From NCBI GenBank assembly GCA_024180945.1, contig JAKSGN010000020.1:1116001-1180000 (forward strand): a stretch of DNA of 64,000 nt. The letters are read 5' to 3'. Made by a program: the position numbers and the translations under genes. This document shows, piece after piece, positions 58,087 through 64,000 of the stretch. Position 1 is the first letter of the stretch. The number at the start of each line of letters is the position of its first letter. This DNA comes from Macrophomina tecta. Its lineage: Eukaryota > Ascomycota > Dothideomycetes > Botryosphaeriales > Botryosphaeriaceae. The notes beneath the pieces were generated by a model. That model saw only the letters and a list, made by a program, of their open reading frames with translations. It had not been told where the DNA came from and made no database searches.

Positions 58087-59224
58087 TCACGGGTTCGGGT
58101 TGTAGATCTTGGCCATTGACTGCGGAAAAACAAATCAGTACGCTGCGAGCCACGCAGAACGCGTGCCAGAACTTACCGCGGCCTGCCTCGGCTCAATAAA
58201 CAGCGCCTCGGCCTCGTCCAACACCAAGGGCTTCTCGCCCCTCTCCTCATCCGCAATCGTCTCCAGCCGGCCCTTGACCCACGCCTTCCGGCCCTCGACC
58301 TTGGTCGTCTCGGCGCGCAGCACGATGAACTGGCCCGCCCGGCAGGGCGCCTTGTAGTTGATGGTCAAGCTGGCCGTCATGCCGATCTTGTTGGGCAGGG
58401 CGGGGAAGCAGCAGCGCGCGAGCCCCTCGTCCAGCAGCGTGGCCAGCATGCCGCCGTGCACGACGCCCGGGTGGCCGACCAGGGCGGGGCCGACGTAGTG
58501 GATGCTGACCATGCGCGAGCCGTCGGGGGCCAGGAAGACCAGCGCGGGCACGCCCAGCGTGTCGTCGCCCAGCAGCGTGCCGGCGGTCAGGTTGTTGCGG
58601 CGCAAGGCGGCGGGGATGCGCAGGTGCGGGCGCGACTCGGCGAGCTCCGGGTCGGCGCGCAGGGCGGCGACGAGCGGGAGCGCCTGCAGCTGCGCCTCGA
58701 GCTCGGCGGCGCGCGAGGCCGGGTCGGGCTGCCAGAGGGCGAGGGTCTCGGCGTCGGTGGGCGGGGAGAGCAGGTCGTTGGCGACGGCGACGGCGGGGGC
58801 GGCGGACATGGTGGCGCCGAGGGTGAAGGAGAAGGTCGCGAGGAGGAGGAAGCGGAGGACGCGGACGGGGAGGGAGCGGGTGGTGGTGGAGGGTTGGGGG
58901 TTGGATTGGTCGCTCGGCGGCGGTGGTGGAGGGGACGGCGCGGTCTGGGATTCTGGGCGGAGGGTCAGTATGCTCCTTCTTGCCTGGGTTCTCGATCTAT
59001 GTGGGCGAACCGGCAAGGGTGCTCTGGAGGCGCGAGAGCGGAAGTGCTGCGATTGGGAGAGGGCGGAGGCTATGCGGCGAAGTGGAGGGGCGGGCGCGCG
59101 TGGAGTTTTGTAGGAGGGGCAGGCGGGCGGGGCGAAGGACGAGGGCGCAGCGGATCGCGCGTGGCGGGAAAAGGGTTGAGCGGCGTGCGATCGACATACG
59201 GACGTAGTAGAGTCTGGAGAGCAA
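58087..59224 (-). CDS. Hotdog-fold thioesterase (PaaI-like), probably mitochondrial
   Basis: This is a probable acyl-CoA thioesterase. The exons are 59224..59011, 58952..58177 and 58119..58087, giving 340 aa. Exon 1 (MLSRLYYVRMSIARRSTLFP, Arg-rich) looks like a mitochondrial presequence. Intron 1 (58 bp) has a TACTGAC branch and a CAG acceptor but the weak donor GTTCGC. Intron 2 (57 bp) is GTAAGT...CGCAG and leads to a ten-codon last exon, SMAKIYNPNP. A hydrophobic segment near residue 90 (VLRFLLLATFSFTLGATM) may anchor it in a membrane. The hotdog domain includes VGHPGVVHGGMLATLLDEGL, with HGG and the acidic helix residue, then MTASLTINYKAPCRAGQ and TTKVEGRKAWVKG. Without splicing the frame would end ten residues after the second donor in unrelated sequence. 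Confidence 0.82.
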
Positions 59225-60552
59225 AGTTCTAGAAAGGCGGTGGAGCGGCCGGTGTTGCGCTCCGACTAGGACGTTGGAGTTGCTGGACCTCGGCAGCTTT
59301 GCCTAATGCGATTGGCTGGTGGCGTCCAGGGACCAGCCACGCTCTCCGATTTTCCAGCACCAGCGAGGACACAAAGGGGCTCTGCCGTCTTTGCAGAGGC
59401 CTAATTATTGCGCCGGCTCGGTCCGGCGTCAGATGTCCGGCAAGCGGCTCGCCACTTACGCAGCCCTCGACGGTGGTGGCTCAGCCTGCCAGAAATGCCA
59501 CCACCCACCACTGCTGAGCATTCGGTACCATTGTACTTCCCACCACTCCTCGCAGTCGCCTCAATGCACCAGCATCTTCTCTATCCCGTGACAGCCCGTC
59601 CCGATGGCACCTGCAATCGACGTAAACCTATTCCGCTACCCGGCGAGCCCATGTTTTCGATGTCTCATACTGACTTTCCATTCCCGTTTTCCTCGAACTC
59701 CCGGCGAGTTTTGCTGCGTATCAACTGGTTTTATCCTGGTCGACGGCCAATGCTCCCACTATAAATGCTCCTTCGTTGGTTTCTCTGCCAGGTGACCGCG
59801 GGCAAACGGGATGTTGAAGGGTTCGTCGATCACGACGCCGAGCCCGCAGCGTCGAACGGGGTCTTTTCCACGCCGGCGGTAGCGTTGCCATTACTGCCGA
59901 AGACAGTTGGGGCTATGGCTCACACGTCTACATAAACGGCAACGATCGGGTGGTTGCTGAAGTCGTCTCTCGCTCTTAAGGTGTAAACATCCACGGGGGT
60001 ATTGAGATTAGGGCAAGGGCCATTGCTGTGACGAGCTAGATTCATGCCCGTTTTTCTCGCCTACTCACTTTGATCGTCTCACTACAAGGCCAGGCACTGT
60101 CGTTACAGAAGAATATGTTTGCCATGTATTCGGAGCATGACAGACAGAACCAACTTTGCTTATGTCTCTTCTCTCTTCATCCGAACATCCAGGAAACCCC
60201 ACTACACACTCACAGAAAACACCCTACACTCAAACAGCCCCCATCGACCGTTTTCTTCGGGCTCAGTATGCATATCTTGCAAGGGGACGGGGCTCGGTCG
60301 CTTTTACACCTACACCCGGAAGCTTGTCTTGCACAACTTAGTATGGCCTGCCGCAGGACTGAAGAAAGAATGGCATTAATCCTACACCATTAAGTTCTCC
60401 TGATCTAAATCTAAACCTGATTATCATCCGCTCGTTATGTGTAGTTGAGAAAGAACGCCGTCAAAAATGCTAATCCATGTTACGCAGTACTTCAGCACCT
60501 TCTACTGCGTCACTCCTTCCGCCACATCATCCAAAACCGAACCCTTGAAGTT
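59225..60552. other. Intergenic region, no gene seen
   Basis: 1.3 kb between two minus-strand genes. Short plus-strand frames (59319-59795 and 60070-60393) lack domains or splice chains. The first 200 bp upstream of the thioesterase are the likely promoter. Confidence 0.5.
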
Positions 60553-61080
60553 TCACCGTTTCCGAGCCTTCTCGAGACAGTGCCCATCGATATCCTGCGC
60601 CACTACCCTCTTCTCCAGCGGATCCCATAGATTAAAGGTATTCGCCGCACTGCCTAGCTTGCACACCCGGTACACCGGAACAGACGACCGTTCGATGTCG
60701 GGGTCATCCGAATCCTCCCGGAACATGACCCTGTCGTTGACTGCGAAGTCGTAATGCTTCGGCGCTACCGCTTGGTCAGTGACTCCCTCCGACAACTCCC
60801 TCTGCGCAAGCTCGGTACCTATCTTATCCATTATCCAGTCCACCAGCGGAATAATCGACGCCACGACTCCAATGATGCTCGGTATCCTCTTCGCGCTGTT
60901 CCTGGCCGTCGTATACTTGGACGACTTTGGCTTCCTCGGCGGCGGGCTCATGCCCGCGGCGCGCCGTGGCGGCGGCGGCCGGTATCTCTCCGCGGGCGAG
61001 CGATTCCGGTACGCTGGACGCTCATACTGTCGGCTTCGGTATGGGGGCGGCCCTGCGGTGCGCGGGGCACCCCGGTTCAT
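60553..61080 (-). CDS. Hypothetical protein with one hydrophobic helix
   Basis: Not recognised. From the ATG at 61080 the frame encodes 175 aa; a longer frame to 61155 adds 25 residues. The N-terminal third is Arg/Pro/Tyr-rich (PPPYRSRQYERPAYRNRSPA). A basic stretch (KPKSSKYTTARNSAKR) is followed by IPSIIGVVASIIPLVDWIM, a possible membrane or amphipathic helix. The C-terminal part looks globular (HYDFAVNDRVMFREDSDDPD, VYRVCKLGSAANTFNLWDP). The codon-consistent, non-repetitive C-terminus argues that this is a real gene. Confidence 0.5.
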   Translation of the reverse strand: MNRGAPRTAGPPPYRSRQYERPAYRNRSPAERYRPPPPRRAAGMSPPPRKPKSSKYTTARNSAKRIPSIIGVVASIIPLVDWIMDKIGTELAQRELSEGVTDQAVAPKHYDFAVNDRVMFREDSDDPDIERSSVPVYRVCKLGSAANTFNLWDPLEKRVVAQDIDGHCLEKARKR

Positions 61081-61907
61081 GGTAGCTGCGCTCGCCGTGT
61101 CCAGAATATGAAGCTGCGGCGCACAAAAATAACTGAGAGAAGGTTGCGCTCCCACGCAGTAGGGAGACAGAACGGTTTCCCTGTGTTTATTTCACTGCAG
61201 CCTGCGCACTGGACATGTGACGACGTCAGCTTACAGGAAGGGCGCGGCGAACGGCGTTCGAGGCCGGTCACCTGTAATACCCTCCTACTTGTGGATCACG
61301 AACCCCCCAGGATAATATGTGTCACACGGCGTATACGTCTCCGGAACACGATTAGGTCTCTTGGCATGCAGGGAAAGCGGGAAGACGCGAGATAAGCGCG
61401 GCCTAAAGGCGTTCGCGGGTTTAGCGGCCTTGGGATTGCAGTGCGACCGTCTTTCCTCGAAAATGTCATCATGGATCCTGCTCCAAATAATCGAGTGCGG
61501 TGACGCTGGTGAATGAAGAGGAGCCTGCGGAAAGTAGTAGGCTGGCAGCTTTCCATGCTCTCACCTGTCCTCAGCCTTGCGAACCGATCTTTTTTCTGGG
61601 GCCGCAAAGAGTAAATGATGGCAGCTAACAGTTCTGGTGGGTGCAGCGGAGTGACACATCATCCCATGGCAGGAACCACGCATTCTCTACACTGTTATTT
61701 CTCCCCCGCACAGCCAGTCACTGTCGTTGACTCACCACGCAAACAACTGAGTCGCAGACGCTCGATGCCGCAACGGGCGCTTCACTCTCATACTGACAAA
61801 GCAACGCCTTGTATCACGTCATTGCTCTAACCATCAATTCCTCTACAGCAGGCCTCGCCCCTCAGCCGGGCCCTTCCGTCGGCCTAGAAGACGCATCGCC
61901 CCCTGCC
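61081..61907. other. Intergenic region, no gene seen
   Basis: 827 bp with no supported frame; it presumably includes the upstream region of the small hypothetical gene. Confidence 0.5.
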
Positions 61908-62402
61908 TTACACCGCCGCCACAGCTCCCCGCCCGCACGGCACGAACCCCGGAACCCTATGCATCAGCCTCAGCGTCCAAGCAGCATCGCACCATCCGCC
62001 GGTAGCGCGGTTGATCGGGCCCAGCGGCGGGAAGGGGGCAGGCTGGGGCGGCGGGAGCGGGCGCGGCATGTCGGGTGCAGGACCGGGAGGGTCGGGAGCG
62101 CGGAAGTCCATCAGACCTAGTGACGCCTGGGGAGAGGAGGAGGAGGGGGCGGAGAGCAGCACACCGGCGCCCCAGCCGTAGGGCCCGTAAGGGCCCAGGG
62201 GAGGGGGAGTCACTGGGGGACAGGGCCCTGGGCTGGGGGGAGGGTCGAGAGCACTGGAGCTCAGCAGGCTCGGTAGCGCCGGGGGGAGGAGGGCAGCGCT
62301 CCACCCGGTCGGTCTCGTGAGGGCCAGGAAAGGGGAAGGAGGGAGAGGGGGCGGGGGCCGGGGGTAGGGCAGTGGAGGGACGGGCCCGCTGAAGCTGTGC
62401 AT
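61908..62402 (-). CDS. Proline-rich open frame, doubtful gene
   Basis: From MHSFSGPVPPLPYPRPPPPL the frame runs 164 aa, almost entirely Pro/Leu/Ser/Gly (PPPPLPPSPFLALTRP, PPPLGPYGPYGWGAGV). Such frames arise easily from C-rich DNA. A CAG-containing AT-richer leader lies upstream, and the frame extends further upstream to 62669 in less biased sequence. No homology is recognised. Confidence 0.25.
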   Translation of the reverse strand: MHSFSGPVPPLPYPRPPPPLPPSPFLALTRPTGWSAALLPPALPSLLSSSALDPPPSPGPCPPVTPPPLGPYGPYGWGAGVLLSAPSSSSPQASLGLMDFRAPDPPGPAPDMPRPLPPPQPAPFPPLGPINRATGGWCDAAWTLRLMHRVPGFVPCGRGAVAAV

Positions 62403-62949
62403 TATGTAGCTGAGTTGTATACGGTTCTGTGTGTGCGAGTGTGTGAAGCGTTTGCAGTTTTCTGGTTGGTTCTTGGAATGTTTTGCTGTGTTTAATGTTT
62501 GGGAAGAGGTGTGAAGCTTGAGCGATTTGGTGGATTTTATAATTGATTTGGCTAAAGGGAACCCTTTCAGAGTCGCAAGTCCTGCATTTGAAAGCGCAGT
62601 CTGATCTTCAAGATCCAATGCGACTAAATCACATGGAACATGATCACCACAACCGCAGCCAAGTAACAATTCCGTTCATTTTGCTACGTATTACGTTTTC
62701 TTTATGCGATGGCATCTTCCTGGTGTTCATAAGCCGAGGGGGTCCCATATGCAACATGTTGCTCGCAACAATCATGCGGCCAAGTCAATTGATCAGCAGC
62801 ACAGCTGCTTTGAATCTGTCACGCCCACGCCCACGCCCACAACCACTACCCTGCTGAAAATCTATAGCACTCAAGTCCGCCGTGCTGCGCCACATATCAT
62901 TCATGAGCCCAGCACCGAAAGCAACGCCATGCGGCATACCATGGAACAA
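62403..62949. other. Intergenic region, no gene seen
   Basis: 547 bp. It holds four CCCACG-type tandem units near 62821-62838 and no supported gene. Confidence 0.45.
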
Positions 62950-64000
62950 TCACTGCTCACCAGAAGGGCCAGCAGTCTCGTTCTGCGAGCTTTCCGGCGT
63001 CTTCTTACTGGGAGGTGTCAAAATTGGCGGGTTTGCGCTTGGTGCTAAGGGAGCTACAGGGGGGAGTACGGGAGCTTCTGCCAGACCCTGACTGGAGGGT
63101 GGAGCATTATCATGCTTCTCTGGCGAGATTCCCGCTGAAGGCTCTGGCAAGAGACGAGAGCTACCATCCACGAACGGGGAAGAATGTTGCTGGGGAGGCG
63201 AAGAAGAATGCTTAACAGGTGAGAATGCGGGACGCGGGACCGGAGCTGGGGGAAATGAGGTTCCCGGGCTGGAGAAGGGCGCCGTAATGGGATAGCCATT
63301 TGCTTGGTAAGGTGATGATGCTGGAGCAGGCTTTGACGGTGACGCCGCACCGTATCCAGATGACATTGGCCGCTTCTGATCAACAGGAGCACTTGGCTTC
63401 GATGGTGATTGCGCTGGACGGCCTGACGATGGAGAACGTGGGTTATATGTAAGAGGCCTGCTCGGAGATGATAAGACGGAAGGATTGGGGTGCCCATTAG
63501 GCTGTCCTTGACTAATGTGGGCTTGGGTGGGTGGCGAATGTTGCCAGTTAGGTGAGCCAGCCATGATGTTATTCCCGCCCTGGCCACCAGCGACGAAACG
63601 TGGTGGTGGGATTGACGGTGCATGGGCGGCTTGAAGTTGAGGCATCGTGGCTTGAGTGGAGTGGGAAGGCGTGCTATGCGCTGAACCGTAGCCAGAACCT
63701 GGCCGGAGAATGCCTGGTGGACCTGACGTCTGGCCGTGGGGTGACAAGCTTGGCCCGTTTAGTATTCCATTACCGGCTGAAGGGTAATGCTGGATGGGCT
63801 GGGTTGGCTGCTGTGGTCGGACTTGTTGCGCTGGCTGAGCAGAAAGAGCAGGACTGAACTTTTGTTCTGGTGGGGCTATATTGGTTGATGGAGAAGAACT
63901 TTCAGGTTTAGGAGAAGCGGAAGCTCCAACCTTGAACTTGAGCGGCGGCAGTTTCGGTCGAGCGGCTTCTTCAGCCTTGCGCTTGCAGTCAGAGCATATG
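62950..64000 (-). CDS. Pro/Ser-rich protein, C-terminal part (runs off right edge)
   Basis: The frame is open from the right edge to a stop at 62950, about 349 codons. It enters with ICSDCKRKAEEAARPKLPPL, whose Cys-x2-Cys plus basic helix resembles the end of a zinc-binding module such as a PHD-type finger. The rest is low complexity: Gln/Pro-rich (PAQQVRPQQPTQPIQHYP), then many SP/PS motifs (SPSRPLTYNPRSPSSGRPA, SSPFVDGSSRLLPEPSAG), ending TPESSQNETAGPSGEQ. This looks like a chromatin or transcription factor tail, but the defining domain lies outside the window. Confidence 0.7.
   Translation of the reverse strand, partial: ICSDCKRKAEEAARPKLPPLKFKVGASASPKPESSSPSTNIAPPEQKFSPALSAQPAQQVRPQQPTQPIQHYPSAGNGILNGPSLSPHGQTSGPPGILRPGSGYGSAHSTPSHSTQATMPQLQAAHAPSIPPPRFVAGGQGGNNIMAGSPNWQHSPPTQAHISQGQPNGHPNPSVLSSPSRPLTYNPRSPSSGRPAQSPSKPSAPVDQKRPMSSGYGAASPSKPAPASSPYQANGYPITAPFSSPGTSFPPAPVPRPAFSPVKHSSSPPQQHSSPFVDGSSRLLPEPSAGISPEKHDNAPPSSQGLAEAPVLPPVAPLAPSANPPILTPPSKKTPESSQNETAGPSGEQ

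Noticed and set aside
1..64000. CRISPR arrays, bacterial operons, riboswitches, intact transposases
   Set aside because: None seen. The DNA is a eukaryotic fungal chromosome and the only tandem arrays are microsatellites or coding repeats.

Overview
The window is nuclear DNA from a filamentous ascomycete (Pezizomycotina; Dothideomycetes is my best guess but is not proven by the sequence). Pointers are short GT-AG introns with CTAAC/CTGAC-type branch sites, a Zn2Cys6 regulator, a cytochrome b5-fused acyl-CoA desaturase, a fungal-type P450 and a dispersed single 5S rRNA gene. Exon boundaries given here were deduced by eye from reading-frame continuity, family conservation and splice signals. 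No transcript data were available.

Layout. 1-7.4 kb is housekeeping: the 5' part of TRP4 (minus), divergent MAK21/NOC1, then a glyoxylate-reductase-like 2-hydroxyacid dehydrogenase with unusually long introns. 7.4-14.9 kb has no recognisable gene and lies upstream of a Zn2Cys6 transcription factor (14.9-17.1 kb). A SUZ-domain protein follows (18.8-19.7 kb). 20.5-34.1 kb carries two very large secreted Ala/Leu/Ser/Pro-rich proteins. The first holds an acidic hexapeptide repeat between dibasic sites. The second holds eight long 'LPS' repeats and a unique C-terminal domain. Between them lie about 6 kb with only a tRNA-Ser(AGA) and a decayed duplicate of its flank. 34.1-35.3 kb is an AT-rich relic next to a 5S rRNA gene. 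35.9-45.8 kb is dense housekeeping: arrestin-like protein, DPB4-type histone-fold subunit, a conserved-looking unknown, and divergent PRP31 and CLF1 (both splicing factors). 45.8-58 kb is looser and partly AT-rich, with a class-1-type dihydroorotate dehydrogenase, an OLE1-type desaturase and a P450. 58-64 kb has a hotdog thioesterase, one or two hypothetical proteins and the 3' part of a Pro/Ser-rich gene running off the right end.

Functional grouping. The clearest partnership is the divergent PRP31/CLF1 pair, which shares a 400-bp promoter. TRP4/MAK21 and arrestin/DPB4 are also divergent pairs, the latter with a perfect 16-bp inverted repeat between them. The desaturase and P450 sit together in repeat-worn DNA and could be a small accessory lipid or secondary-metabolism module, but this is inference. 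The most novel-looking content is the pair of giant secreted repeat proteins, for which I know no described family.
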